Below, one piece after another: positions 43,533 to 55,900 of a DNA stretch of 64,000 nucleotides (its first letter is position 1; each line of letters begins with the position of its first letter). Under the pieces are notes generated by a model that did no database searches, was not told the DNA's origin, and was given only the letters and a program-made list of their open reading frames with translations. The stretch covers positions 558,001 through 622,000 of the forward strand of contig NC_083520.1 of NCBI RefSeq assembly GCF_032362555.1, written 5' to 3'. This stretch comes from Amyelois transitella. Its lineage: Eukaryota > Arthropoda > Insecta > Lepidoptera > Pyralidae. The position numbers and the translations under genes are program-made.

Positions 43533-46500
43533 ATGTTTTGCAAACAGATACGAGTATCATTGCTTCAGTGGTTGGTATGGGGTGTTCCGATATTGATAAT
43601 TTATGTGTTGATTGCAGTGTGCAAGGGAGTCACTTTTGACAACACGCAGAAATGGGTGGTTAATATTGGTAAGTTTATTTTTGTTGAAACATACATAAGT
43701 ATGCCATTCAGTCTTTTCAAGACTGTTGGCTCTGTCTACCCCGCAAGGGATATAGACGTGACCATATGTATGTATGTATGTACATAGGTATGCCATGTCT
43801 TTACCCCTAAAAGGGTAGACAGAGCATTAGCTTAATTCGATGTTAAGTTATCATAAAATATGATCATTAATCACCGACCAGTGGAATTGATATTCAAGTA
43901 TTAAATGTTTATTTAAATTCCGTATAAACTAATTACCTATAATAATAATGTTCTCCCGTCCACATTTCCATTCTAAGTTTGGATATTTGTGAAGTTATTG
44001 AAGAAAATGCTGAAGTGCAGTTTGTTACCGCTTCTTCTGCACTGACGCTTTAGAAGCGGCAGTAAAGAAGTTTTGTATGGCGCGAAGATGTTAAGCGGTT
44101 AGCCAATCAGAGCGCGCGATTTGAAACGGCAGACCGAACTGTCCGCTATTTTGAACGAGATTTACAGAACAATTTATTTTTGATTTTTTAAGTGTAATGT
44201 TCTGGTAATAAAGTCGTTATTTGATTGTCGGTTTGATTCGGCGGTAGTTCGTCGTCGAATCGTTTTTAAATATTTATTTTAAAAAGAAAAACATTTTATT
44301 TTCAGTCCGATATATTTTCTACGTGCTCTTTATACGGGGGTCTTACGAAGCAACCTCACTTGCGTACAAAATGATCAAATTAAGACAGAACACTAACATA
44401 CAAATTCTGTTTCAAGTGTACAAGACATATTTGTACATTTTTGCGGGCGTCATCGCATTTTTAATGTATAACAACGAGAGCTTGTTCGGGGATGAATTTC
44501 TGTTTCTTTTCATTGCTTGGCTAGTGGCTAAACAATTGGAAATGGTAAGTGTTTATTATAATTATTAGGTTCTTTTTGGGCACCTCGAAAAAAAACTCGA
44601 ATTTCACATAAAATTATTAAAATTATTTCAATATTCTTTTAAAATTGCGATGCCCAACTGGGTTCATATTGTACCTATTTATAAGCAGTAACTGTAATTC
44701 AACGGATGTACTTTATGATACACAATAAAGATTTTGAATTTGAAAAGTTACTTAATTTAAAATTGTCGAATTTACATTCATTTAGTTAGTGACAAGTCGC
44801 TAGCCCTTAATTTAAAATTGTCGAATTTACATTCATTTAGTTAGTGACAAGTCGCTAGCCCTTAATTTAAAATTGTCGAATTTACATTCATTAAGTTAGT
44901 GACAAGTCGCTAGCCCTTAATTTAAAATTGTCGAATTTACATTCATTTAGTTAGTGACAAGTCGCTAGCCCTTAATTTAAAATTGTCGAATTTACATTCA
45001 TTTAGTTAGTGACAAGTCGCTAGCCCTTAATTTAAAATTGTCGAATTTACATTCATTTAGTTAGTGACAAGTCGCTAGCCCTTAATTTAAAATTGTCGAA
45101 TTTACATTCATTTAGTTAGTGTCAAGTCGCTAGCCCTTAATTTAAAATTGTCGAATTTACATTCATTTAGTTAGTGACAAGTCGCTAGCCCATCCTATCG
45201 AAATGTTTACAACTGCATGCCAACGCGCCAGGGTGATAACGCATTTATAATCATGGATAATAAGAAGTGTGACGACGCGTACAATTCTGCCGGAAATCTG
45301 AAAAAAATATAAAATTGTATGCTCAGCCTCCTTTTCCTCTTTCTCTTATTAAAAAAACACTTTTAACCGCAGCTGCCCGCGCGAATTTAGCGCTATTTAC
45401 AAATGCGGCCATTTTAGCGCCACTTACAAAATAATATTTTTTTTGCAAATGCCCACGGGAGCTATTATTTTTGCCGCGATGAAAGGAACCCTATGTTCTT
45501 TTTCACAATCTTTATTATATATAAGCGTAATTTCAATAGGATAAATTCGGCATAAAGACGCGTGCGTGAAGAAGTAATAAACCAACGAACTTACTTTTGC
45601 ATCTATAATGTTAGTTGGGATATTTTTGTCCATTTTAAATTTTACACATACAATAGTAGAGATCTGTTACATGTCTTTATAGTATGACTATGTTTTATCC
45701 TGGAGAGGATGTACAATAGTTAATTATCACTCACAAAAATATCTTTCAGATACACATGTTTGATGCATTAAAAAAAACAAATAAGAAGGAATATTAAAAA
45801 TTGTCATTTAAAAAAATCATTTATCGTTAAATAGCATTTTTCTAATAAAAATATGTAGTTTTAATTAATGTCTTCTTAAAGTTAAAAAAATTTAGATCCT
45901 TAAAGCACTCTGGCAATTTTTTATATTACCTATAACAGTAGATAATATAAATCTTCTATATATATAAAAATGAATTGTTAGTCTCGCTAAAACTCGAGAA
46001 CGGCTGAACGGATTTATCTTATCTTGATCTTGAATTATTCGTGGAGGTCTAGGGAAGGTTTAAAAGGTGAGAAAATATCGAATAATTGCCGGGAAAATCC
46101 TCAAAACAGCATTTTTCTATTTCCCATACAAACGTTTTCTAATACGTACAGTCAATTTGAGCTTTATTGCTAATATATAAAGTTCACTGTTGTGTAAGCA
46201 ATGTAGGTCTAATAGATAGGAACAAAAAAAACTGTCATATTACAAATCTTTTTGACAGAACGAAGTCTGTCGGGTCCGCTAGTTATTATATAAAATTATT
46301 CCCTTGCAGGGTTACACTCCATCCTCAATCCGTTACGGCATCGGCATGGCTTGCAGTTTCTTCGAGGGTTATTTGGCGCACGTGATCCCCAGCGACGGCG
46401 CACAGTTCGTGGGCTTCGAGGAGAACATCCGGATCTACGAGGCTCGGGCTGGGATTGTGTTCCCGGTTAAGGTAGGTTTAAACAGACAAAAAACCAAAAG

Positions 46501-49500
46501 GAAACGTGTCATCATAAGAGAAATAAAAAAAAAAAAACAGAAAAAAAATGACTGGTGGAATTTCAACTTAACTCCAACTCTTAAATTTAAAAAGAAAAAG
46601 AATTATGTATATGAATAAAACATTTGTTTTTTTTCACTTCTAAATTGACACCGGATTATTAGTCTGTTTGCTATTACTAAAGGTTGACTGTATGAGTATT
46701 ATTATTAGCATTAAGTCCACATGTTACACGTTACACCTTTGACGCTCAATAAAGATTTAAAAAAAATATTCAAAGCTTGGCTGCTTCGCGATAAGTCCGC
46801 CTCTGCTCGACATTTTCCTAATCCTATGAACATACATATAATCACGTCTATATCCCTTGCGGGGAAGACAGCCAACAGTCTTCAAAATACTGATAGGCCA
46901 CGATCAGCTGTATGACTTACCGATAGAATTGAGATTCATATAAAGTGATACTTTGCAAACCCATCGCCTAAGAGAAGAATCCTAAGTTTATAAGCATATC
47001 CCTTAGTCGCCTTTTACGACATCCATGGGAAAGAGATGGAGTGATCCTATTCTTTTTTTCTATTGGTGCCGAGAACCACACGGAACAATGTATTTTCACG
47101 GCTTTATGTATATTTTAACTACATATGTTATTTTTATGGACAATAAAGATAAATAATTTGTATTGTAGTATTGTATTGTAAAAATCAATAAATACATTAT
47201 GTATTGGTATTTTGTAGGTTTTGTTCATCATCATCACCAAGTCCATGTACTGCCCCCCGGATCTGATGATGTTCAACAAGCCCAACACCGAGGAGGTGTT
47301 GCCATATTTGGAAGCATGCGAGTCGCTGGAGGACGTGACGAAATCGGTGGCTGGCGTCAAGAACCGCATCTACCGCAACTCGGCGTACAAGATCCACCGC
47401 GCCGGCGCGGGCGCAGCGCCCGTGTACCTGGCGGCCGAGTGCGCCACGCCGCTGCACACGCTGCACAGGGTGCTCCAGCGCAGGGCTCTGTACCACGGTG
47501 GGTGAGCCGTCTCACGGTTATTTTATTGTATTGTATTGTATTGTGATAGTTTTAATTCAATTGAATTAAAAAAATCGTATTGAATTACATTATATGTACA
47601 TACATACATATAATCACGTCTATATCGTTGCCGTATGCCGTGTGGTTTCCGGCAATGCCGTGTGGTTTCCGGCACCATTCGAAAAAAAAGAATAGGACCA
47701 CTCCCATCTCTTTCCCATGGATGTCGTAAAAGGCGACTAAGGGATAGGCTTACAAACTTGGGATTCTTTTTTAGGCGATGGGTTAGCAACCTGTCACTAT
47801 TTGAATCTCAATTCTATCATTAAGCCCAATAGCTGAACGTGGCCTTCAGTCTTTGCAAGACTGTTGGCTCTGTTTACCCCGCAAGGGATATAGACGTGAT
47901 CATATGTATGTATATGTACGTCTATATCCCTTGCGGGGTAGACAGAGCCAACAGTCTTAAAACCGCCCCGGTTTCGCACAGGTGCAAAATTATAAATGTG
48001 ATTAGGTATACATAAAAACCATCCTCTTGAATCACTCTGCCTGTTACAAAAAAACCGCATCAAAATCCGTTGCGTAATTTTAAAGATTTAAGCGTACAGA
48101 CAAACAGACTAAAATAGCGACTTTGTTTTATACTATGTAGTGATGATAATTTTAATTCAATTGAATTAAAAAATCGTATTGAATTATATGTACATACATA
48201 CATACATATAATCACGTCTATATCCCCTGCGGGGCAGACAGAGCCAACAGTCTTGAAAAGACTGAATGGCCACGTTCAGCTGTTTGGCTTAATGATAGAA
48301 TTGAGATTCAAATAGTGACAGGTTGCTAGCCCATCGCCCTAAAAGAGAATCCCAAGTTTGTAAGCCTATCCCTTAGTCGCCTTTTACGACATCCATATCC
48401 ATGCAAATTGTCAATTTAATTAATTATGATTTTTTTTTATTTTTTTTTTACAAATTACACAGATTGAGTTAGCCTCGAAGTAAGTTCAAAACTTGTTTTA
48501 CGAGATACTTACCCAACGACACTATTTTATATTATTTTCAGACATCCCTATCGTCTATATAGACGTGATTATTTGTATGTATGTTTGCAAATTACATACA
48601 TTACATTGTATTGTAATCAAAATATTGATATTTCTAGAACTGAAAAACAAAGACATAGACGAGGTGGTGACGGACTTCTGCTATATGCTGCGCAGCATCA
48701 TCTCCAAGAGCGATGAGTGTCGCGGGAAATGCGAACTCGTATACTTTGACAGTAAGTACTCAAGTATCCCTTCGTTTCTCGCTCACTCTTCGTCTTTCTC
48801 TCCCTCACTTTCACGCTCTCTCTTTATCATTCTCTCCCTCTCGCTCTCGCTCACTCTTCATCTATGTCACTCTCTGTCTTTCTCCCCCTCTCTCTTTTTA
48901 TCTCTCTTTCTCCCCTCTCTTTTTCTCTCTCTTTCTCCCCTCTCTTTTTATCTCTCTTTCTCCCCTCCCTTTTTCTCTCTCTTTCTCCCCCTCTCTTTTT
49001 CACTCCCTCTATCCTTCTCCTTCTTTCCAGTTACATTCTGAAACCTCTGGAGAGGAACCCGGGGTATGCCCTTGACCATGGATGCTGGTTTTCACACGAA
49101 GCTTCTCCTGTCTGACCTCCGCAACCTTCCCAGGGAAACCTTACTCGTATTGGATCATGGTTCAAAAGTTCGCAGGGGAGACCTAAAACTAACAATTCAT
49201 CATAACTACATAATCCACATTTCTAATTCCAAATTTCGATTATTGTAAAGTTGACGTCATTGAAGTAAATGCTGCTGTGCAGTTTGTGACCGTTCCTCTG
49301 AACTGACGCTTTGGAAGCGGCTGTTAACTCAGCTTTAAGTATTTTATGCGACGTCAACCAATGTTGTGAAACCAAAAGACATAAATGAAATGTGATGTTT
49401 GAAATGTCCCATAATAAATTATAAATATGTTGAATCTGAATATTTATGAATACAATTTTATATAATCCTACTACTATTATCCTACTACTATTATAAAGGC

Positions 49501-49824
49501 GAAAGTTTGTATGGATGTATGGATGTTTGTTACTCTTTCACGCAAAAACTACTGAACCGATTACCATGAAATTTGGTATGTAGGTAGCTGAAGACCCAGA
49601 ATAACACATAGGCTACTTTTTATCCCAGAGTTCCCGCGGGATTGATAGGGTTTCCATGCGGACGAAGTCGCGGGCGGCCTCTAGTAAATAATAAAAATGT
49701 TGAATCTGAATAATTATCAATACAATTTTCAGATACAAACCCACAGTTGAATTTAGCTGATGTTTTGCTGGACAAAATACGTGAGCTCGAGCCTAACTTC
49801 GAAAACGTGCAGTCAAAAACGTAA
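43533..49824 (+). CDS. STING1: STING (stimulator of interferon genes), six exons, 340 aa
   Basis: Exons 43533-43668, 44306-44544, 46310-46471, 47218-47497, 48638-48751 and 49733-49824, GT-AG and in phase throughout. Residues 10-32, 46-66, 84-100 and 108-123 are four membrane helices. From about 130 comes the cyclic-dinucleotide-binding domain. By alignment with human STING from memory, S141, G145 and Y146 (CSFFEGYL) correspond to S162, G166 and Y167. R229 and Y231 (VKNRIYRNS) correspond to R238 and Y240, and E253, T256, P257 and T260 (ECATPLHTL) to E260, T263, P264 and T267. The protein stops soon after this domain, so there is no TBK1-recruiting tail, as expected in invertebrates. STING is an ER membrane receptor for cGAMP-type messengers and in insects acts on NF-kB antiviral responses and autophagy. 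Introns are full of repeats. Confidence 0.95.
43700..43785 (+). repeat. Family A 3' fragment in STING intron 1
   Basis: Hairpin block plus TATGTATGTATG tail, about 30 bp after the exon-1 donor. Confidence 0.65.
43949..44075 (+). repeat. Family D repeat in STING intron 1
   Basis: TGTTCTCCCGTCCACATTTC, then GAAAATGCTGAAGTGCAG and GAAGCGGCAGTAAAG. Confidence 0.65.
44749..45190 (+). repeat. 55-bp tandem repeat, about 8 units, in STING intron 2
   Basis: Unit AATTGTCGAATTTACATTC ... GTGACAAGTCGCTAGCC, period 55 bp (starts at 44761, 44816 and so on). Only single-base differences separate units. The unit's GTGACAAGTCGCTAGCCC part is the internal block of family A on the minus strand, so the array probably grew from a family A remnant. 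Confidence 0.9.
45230..45650. other. STING intron 2 repeat debris
   Basis: Contains a stretch ending TTTTGCATCTATAATGTTAG typical of degenerate lepidopteran repeats; no exon. Confidence 0.35.
45952..46282 (+). mobile_element. Non-autonomous Helitron in STING intron 2
   Basis: 331 bp. Host A (45951), TC start, 3' hairpin GACAGA-ACGAAG-TCTGTC (46254-46271), 7 nt, then CTAG and host T (46283). It ends 27 bp before exon 3, so its edge forms part of the 3' splice region. Confidence 0.75.
46830..47095 (-). repeat. Family A element in STING intron 3
   Basis: Full-length minus-strand copy. Confidence 0.75.
47635..47920 (+). repeat. Family A element in STING intron 4
   Basis: Full length. The first 18 bases of the head are duplicated (47635 and 47653). 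A truncated minus copy follows at 47920-47960. Confidence 0.75.
47962..48130 (-). repeat. Helitron-like fragment in STING intron 4
   Basis: Reverse relative of 14700-14870 (AACCGCCCCGGTTTCGCAC). The flanking block TTTTAATTCAATTGAATTAA occurs on both sides (47550 and 48150), so the whole repeat cluster may lie within a duplication. Confidence 0.45.
48195..48405 (-). repeat. Family A element in STING intron 4
   Basis: Minus-strand copy ending before the head. Confidence 0.7.
48450..48545 (-). repeat. SINE family B 3' part in STING intron 4
   Basis: CAAATTACACAGATTGAG and GCCTCGAAGTAAGTTC; head absent. Confidence 0.65.
48765..49030 (+). repeat. CT-rich microsatellite in STING intron 5
   Basis: (CTCTCTTT)-type array beginning just after the exon-5 donor. 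It makes long serine/leucine-rich open frames that are not genes. Confidence 0.85.
49030..49170 (-). repeat. SINE family C fragment in STING intron 5
   Basis: Contains CTGTCTGACCTCCGCAACC. Confidence 0.6.
49205..49415 (+). repeat. Family D repeat in STING intron 5
   Basis: GTTGACGTCATTGAAG, GCTGTGCAGTTTGTGACC and ATGCGACGTCAACCAATG. Confidence 0.6.
49466..49684 (+). mobile_element. Non-autonomous Helitron (Lep1-like) in STING intron 5
   Basis: Host A, TC start, CTAG end, host T. Near-identical to 7044-7240, with a short duplication of its first 16 bases. Ends 48 bp before the last STING exon. Confidence 0.75.
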
Positions 49825-51094
49825 CAGATTAAAAATATATTTGTAATAGCTATGACGTTAAATTTGTGATTTAAATTTAAAGAATGTTCGAAAATGTTTT
49901 ATTTTTTTTTTTAAACCACTCGCATATGCATGCTACTAGTTGTTCAAACTTCATTCTGATTGTTTTTTTTTTTAAGAAATGGACAAAGTAGAGAAAACGT
50001 CATTCAGATAATTTTTATAATCTTTTTGTTTTTTTTTAGACCATCATTAATTAATTTCAGAGTACAACTAATTACGGTATAACTAAAGTCGGCGACAAAA
50101 AAGTTTTTAGAGAGGTTTTTCTGTTATTTGTGGACTTACAAAAAGTTTAACTGAATTACAATGGACGAAATATATATTATTTTTGTTTGTTTTATATAAT
50201 TTTTTTTAATAAAAAAATATTATTATTATTGTAAGAGTAAATGAAAATTTTACTTGCAAGTTACTATTAAGAACACGTGCATTTAATAATTTTTCAATAG
50301 TTTTAATTGTAGGATTTAATTTGTTTTATTAAGTTTCAACGCAAAACTTACAAATTCATTTGCATTTGTCATAAATCGATTAAATCGATGGATACTAAAA
50401 ACTGCACAGATTAACCTTATTTAGATTTTCCATCACTCGTTTTGATATAGATTTAGTTTTTATTCAGAGAAAATTTTTCGTTAAATCAAACATTGTTTAA
50501 TTTTGCGTATTTTTTAAAAGTTATAGTTAATTTTTTATAATAAGTTAATTATTAAGTTATCACTTACAATATTACTTATTTTGACAATAATTTTATCGTT
50601 TATCCTAGTTAATCCTGACATTGCATATAAATATCTTTTGATGGCATTCTTAAAAATAAGTTTTCGTAACCAGAGCATTTTTGCCCAATGATAGCATTTT
50701 TATTTGTCAAGTGACTTCTTATGATGTTTAGTTATATAACTTTTTATTTTAAAGCCTATTAAAAATTTTTAGAAATTTAATTTACGCCATAACTTAACCA
50801 AATACGTGTGCGAATGAAAGTTTGGAAAAACTACTATTTTTATATTATTTTATTGGTTGACATAAATGTTTTACAAATAATTGATATTGTAATGTAAGTT
50901 AAATGATTATCATAATTTTGTAACGTACGTTTTCATTACAATCTATTGGTCTTATTAGTGAAAGGTACAAACTTCATAATGTACCTATAAACCTACAAAT
51001 GTTTTCGATAGTGAGATGTTAAGCTGAGTACACACCAGGCCAACGATGGCTAAAGAATGTGCCAATGAACGTTAGTAAATTAATAATAATATAT
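49825..51094. other. AT-rich stretch after STING, likely 3' UTR
   Basis: About 1.3 kb with no family A-F repeat, unusual in this window. Several AATAAA sites exist, the first near 50207, so the 3' UTR could be short or long. No open frame is supported. Confidence 0.45.
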
Positions 51095-51541
51095 AGGGTG
51101 ACTTTTAATTCAACTGCGTAAATTTAACTGTTAAGTGTACTCATCTAAAGGATATTTAATAACGTTAAAAGAAAAATATCGGTTCATATTTCAGAAAGTA
51201 CGAAAAAAATAAAAGTATCAAAATCCACGATCCTAAATACGTCATATCACCCCGGCCGGCGGAAAAGCGACGCGTAAGATTCAGAGGTCAACGAAACAAT
51301 TCATTCAGCTGAGCGATCTCGACAACTCTGTACTTTACTTGATCTTGATACTAGAAAATTAATTTAGTTTTAATTTCTTTTTGTAATATTGGTCTTTAAT
51401 AAAGCGTGTGACGTAGATTTTGAGGGTTTTTTAAATGTGAAAATGATGACGTTTAATTTAAATAAAAATAGGCTTAAACAGCTCAGAAGCATGGGTATAG
51501 TCTATGTTTAAAAGGATGCAGTTGTTTTAAATGTCACCCTA
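51095..51541. mobile_element. MITE with about 28-bp terminal inverted repeats
   Basis: Left end AGGGTGACTTTTAATTCAAC and right end GTTGTTTTAAATGTCACCCT are imperfect inverted repeats, flanked on both sides by TATA-type sequence. Roughly 445 bp with no transposase frame, so non-autonomous. Confidence 0.7.
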
Positions 51542-51544
51542 TAT

Positions 51545-51725
51545 ATATTTACGAGACAAATCACACAGATTGAGTTAGCCTCAAAGTTAGTTTGAAACTT
51601 GTGTAATGGGATACTACAATCAGAAAATGTTATTTTACCGTCATGATCTGACGAGTGAAGGAACCCGGGCCCTTTTGGTTCAGAGCCGAGATTCCGACAA
51701 CTGTGCCAAACAGGCCGTCACATGT
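51545..51725 (-). repeat. SINE family B, diverged
   Basis: Tail, body and a decayed head ending ACAGGCCGTCACA. Confidence 0.55.
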
Positions 51726-52304
51726 GTTGATATCATACTAATATTGTTCCGATTTCTTTGGTCCGGTGTGTGTTATCATCGTTATGCGATAATTGTAAGC
51801 CTTGTTTTTTGAAATAATTAAGTGGAAACACTTTTGTGGTGATATCACTTTGAAAACCTATTTTTGTGATTTTTTTTTTGCGCGAATCAGATTTAATTTA
51901 GGGCGCTGTAAAGCAACTATTACTCTCTGTGTGACATTGTTAAGTGCTTTTAGGTTATTCTTACACAAATTTTAAGTCAAATTAGATTATTTTGTTCTCA
52001 AGCATAGCTTGATCTTAAGACTGTAAGTCATAAGTTATCTCAAAGATAATAAAATTGATTATTTTCTTAACAAAAGCTTGTTTTTATTTGTCCATCTCTC
52101 TTTCATCCTGGCTTTCAACCCACTTACATCCTTAGTGCCGTGCTGTAAAGGAGCCTGAGGTGACTTGACCCAGTCCTCTATTGGATAAGACAAGTTTTTA
52201 CAGAAAACGACTGCTAAAAACTACATATTCGAACATTGTAAAAGAGGGTAAAAGCTGCCTTTCCTTACTCGCCTTTTACGATATTCATGGAAAACAGTAA
52301 TTTT
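51726..52304. other. Intergenic, STING to URB1
   Basis: No gene seen; AATAAA near 52047; a family C fragment at 52130-52210. Confidence 0.4.
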
Positions 52305-52572
52305 CTTACATACATACATACATATGTTCACGTCTATGTCCCTTGCGGGGTAGACAGAGCCAACAGTATTGAAAAGACTGAATGGCCACGTTCAGCTATT
52401 TGGCTTAATGATAGAATTGAAATTCAAATAGTGAAAGGTTGCCAGCCCGTCGCCCAAAAAAGAATCCCAAGCTTGTAAGCCTATCCCTCAGTCGCCTTTT
52501 ACGACATCCATGGGAAAGAGATAGAGTGGTCCTATTCTTTTTTGTATTGGTGCCGGGAACCACACGGCACAG
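52305..52572 (-). repeat. Family A element upstream of URB1
   Basis: Full-length minus-strand copy, about 410 bp before the URB1 start codon. Confidence 0.8.
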
Positions 52573-52984
52573 TAATTTTCTTATATGCGGGAATTAAACG
52601 GTCTTTACTGCTGCAAGAAGGCATCTGACTGAAATAGTCATTTTCTGTGGTCATCTTCAACCCTGATTGTGCCTTTCTTTTTGGGCTTGAATTATATTTT
52701 GCCGTTATTCAAGACAAAATAACTTATTATTGCGATTATTTGTGTAGGTAAGTAAAAATTTAAGGCGAACGTTTTCCTGTTTTACTGTGAATATTGCATT
52801 TGCTACACGTAACAAAAAAAAGAGTTTTATTGCAAATGTCAAAGCTGAATGTCAAAGTCTGAATTCAATCAAAGTCAGAAACACGTGTGGTTGTGTAGAA
52901 ATGTCAAATAGGTAAGCAATGTGCAATTGTTGTTTTTGTTTCGATATTTACTAAATAATTACTGAAGTGCAAATAATTATTACA

Positions 52985-55900
52985 ATGGGTAAACGTAAAT
53001 ACGAAGAGAATACACGTGAAAATGAAAATAAACCAGAAGAAAATGAATCTGAAACCCATTTATTAAAACCAGAGACGGATCGGCTTGACGATGCAATCTC
53101 TACTCAAAAAAAGAAGAAAATAGGTGGTTTTGATGTGAAACACTTCCGAAAAGAGTTGGCCGCTAAGCAGGGACAAACTATGGGTAAGCGCCAATAATTT
53201 ATCATCTATTTATAACCATTGAAACATGCTATTTATGAGGCCACTTAGTTTGGTGGCCTAAGACTGGGTCAGGCGTTATTCAAAACAGATTAGTCTGGTG
53301 TCCGATCTTCTATGCTTCACAGTTTGTGGGATAGTTGTTGTTGTTTATTGGACAATATGATCTTTTAACGATCATGAGCTCGGATTATTTATTAATTAAT
53401 TTATTTCATAAATTTCAGTTTTGACCCAGTTCCTGCAAGTCTGTCTGAACCCCGACAATGAGGTTGACTACTTACTGGAGTACCTGAAGATTGGTGGCAA
53501 TTCCCATGAGATTCTGCGGCAGATTGGCGCGGAAAACAAGAAAAACCTTACCCTCGCTACTCCTGCCTTCCATCTGTTCCATCTCATCATCCTTAAAGTG
53601 CAGTCTTCCCTCCCCCACATGATTGCAGTCACCGAAGAAGCATGTCGGTATTTTCTGAACAATTTCATGTCTACTGTTGAAATTATGATCAGTGAAAACT
53701 CGGGCCCTCGGCATAGGAAAATAGTTCTCAAGTTACTTACTTCTATGGTGACTTTGAATTCAGATTTGGGCATTGAAGTTCTCAATCAAGCTCCGTTGAC
53801 GCCAAAGCATTTACAATATATAACTGAGAAGCCGAATTATAAAGAGAAGGATAATGTCCGCACTGCATTTGTTCACTTTATGACTTCATTTCTCGTTGAG
53901 GGACATCTACCTTTAATTAAAGCGTTGCTAGAAAAGCAGGGTTTACTTGCTCTAGTCGTACCAGGGCTGGTCCATGATGAAGCTGAAGCAGTGTTAATTT
54001 TCCTTAATATCCTCAAAAAGAATGTTGTTGAAAATCCACTTATTTCCAAAAGCTTAAAATTGAAGACATTCAGTCAACATGTTCTTCACAATATGTTCAA
54101 AATATTTTCATGGAAAGGCCCCCCGGAGACGAGTCGTGAAGTACAGAACGAGTTTCGTCCAGAGATCACCAGTCTTTTATCGCAGATTATACTGACCGTA
54201 TTTACTTCACACAAACTAGGTGTTTATTTTACCGACAATTCTCTAGGGACCACAGATGTCCATAAGAATCAGAATTTGTATAAGGCCTTGCTATCTCTGA
54301 AAAGGCCCTGGGAGAATGAAAAGGAATGTGAAGTGATCCTTCAGATTGTTGACAAATGTCCAGATCTACATAGAGCTATCATAAATGTGATAGAGCAAAG
54401 CTTTGAACCACAACATTCACCGATCTGGGAGCGAACTGTGGATTTTACATTGAAATTATTAGATATATTAAAACCTGAAAATTTTATCTCCAGACTTGTT
54501 AAATTGAGTGTTAGTCAAGTTTCTAATTTTGTGAGGTTCATTACTTTACCACTTCCTATATTGAAATTTGTAAATAGAGACTTGGGTAAAGATTGCACAG
54601 TGTCTTTATATTGCATTAAATTGTTAGTTAAAATGCTTCAAACTTTAAGACGATACATGCAGATATTGGGAATGCAAGATACACTGGCACAAATAACAGA
54701 TTTGAAAAGTAAATTGGAATATTTCTTTCCTAAACATATGCCTGCGCCAGCCGCTGTTGTAGCGCTCATTAAAGAAGTAATGAAAGATAAAGAAGATGCA
54801 GACAATATACAGGGTTATAGGCTTCCGAAATTAGACAAAACTGAGTCTCTGACATGCCTTGTAGACTTATTGTTACTTTATAATGAAATACAGCCAGCCT
54901 TTTTTGAAACTCTAGAAGATAACATAAATATGAAAGAAATTCTGGACTTTTCTATGAGTCTGGCAAATGGAAATACTTCCCTATTAAAGTTCAAAATAGT
55001 TTCATTATGGTTGACACTTGATGATACTGGTATTTCAGTAAAAAATCCCATGTTCAAAGAGCTGTTTCTTATAATGTTAGAGGTTTATACAAACGAAGAT
55101 GACAATACATGGATTGAAGCAAAAGATACACTATTCAACTTTTTCCAAAACACCACTATTTTCGAGGCCGACGAAGATGAAATTCATCTGGTCTTATATT
55201 TATTGCGTAATTCTAAAGTTAATCCGATATCTTTAGTAGCGGATATTATTGAATATGTTCTTATCAATATAGATCAGCTAACAAATGTAGTAAGAAATAA
55301 TGTAATAGATTTTGAAAATAAACATAAAAGTAATGAAGGTTCTCTCGATAAACTTTTAGATGATTTGACTGAAGGTAGAAATACTGATGAGAATGTTTTT
55401 CTAGAAAGCAAAATGCCTTCTCCGTTTGTGGTCGGCTGTGTGCAATATGCTCAACAGAATAAGATTGCAAAGAAGAGCATGAAATCATTTATATCACTGT
55501 ACATAGCCAATCTATTTCACAGTAATTATTCGCCTGAATTTTCGGAAGTGTTACTTGGAGATCTGAAACTTGATGCTAGAATTTATGTTAATAGTTGGCT
55601 GTCAAATCCAGTCGCATTATCTGATTCAATAATTGGAGGAGAAAATACGTTAAATATTATTTCTAGGTCTATTATAAACGGAGAAAATATTCCACTGAAG
55701 AATATTCTAACATTTATTGATGAAGTCATAGAAGAAGAAAGTGATTTGGCTGTTGATGGCACTTATTACAAAATCGTATCTAATAAAAACATAGATGGTT
55801 CAGAAATGTTAATGTGGGCAAAATATTTGATATTTTGTACAGTCAGATTGTCAGATATGGGTTTATTGGAAGAGGATCGACAGAAAAAAATAACTCTATA

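Noticed and set aside
44749-45190. CRISPR-like array
   Set aside because: Units are contiguous 55-bp tandem copies without unique spacers, in the intron of an animal gene.
47197-47546. Long frames on both strands at STING exon 4
   Set aside because: They are shadow frames of a GC-rich true exon.
48493-49115. Serine/leucine-rich proteins in the CT tract
   Set aside because: Overlapping frames are produced by the CT microsatellite inside STING intron 5.
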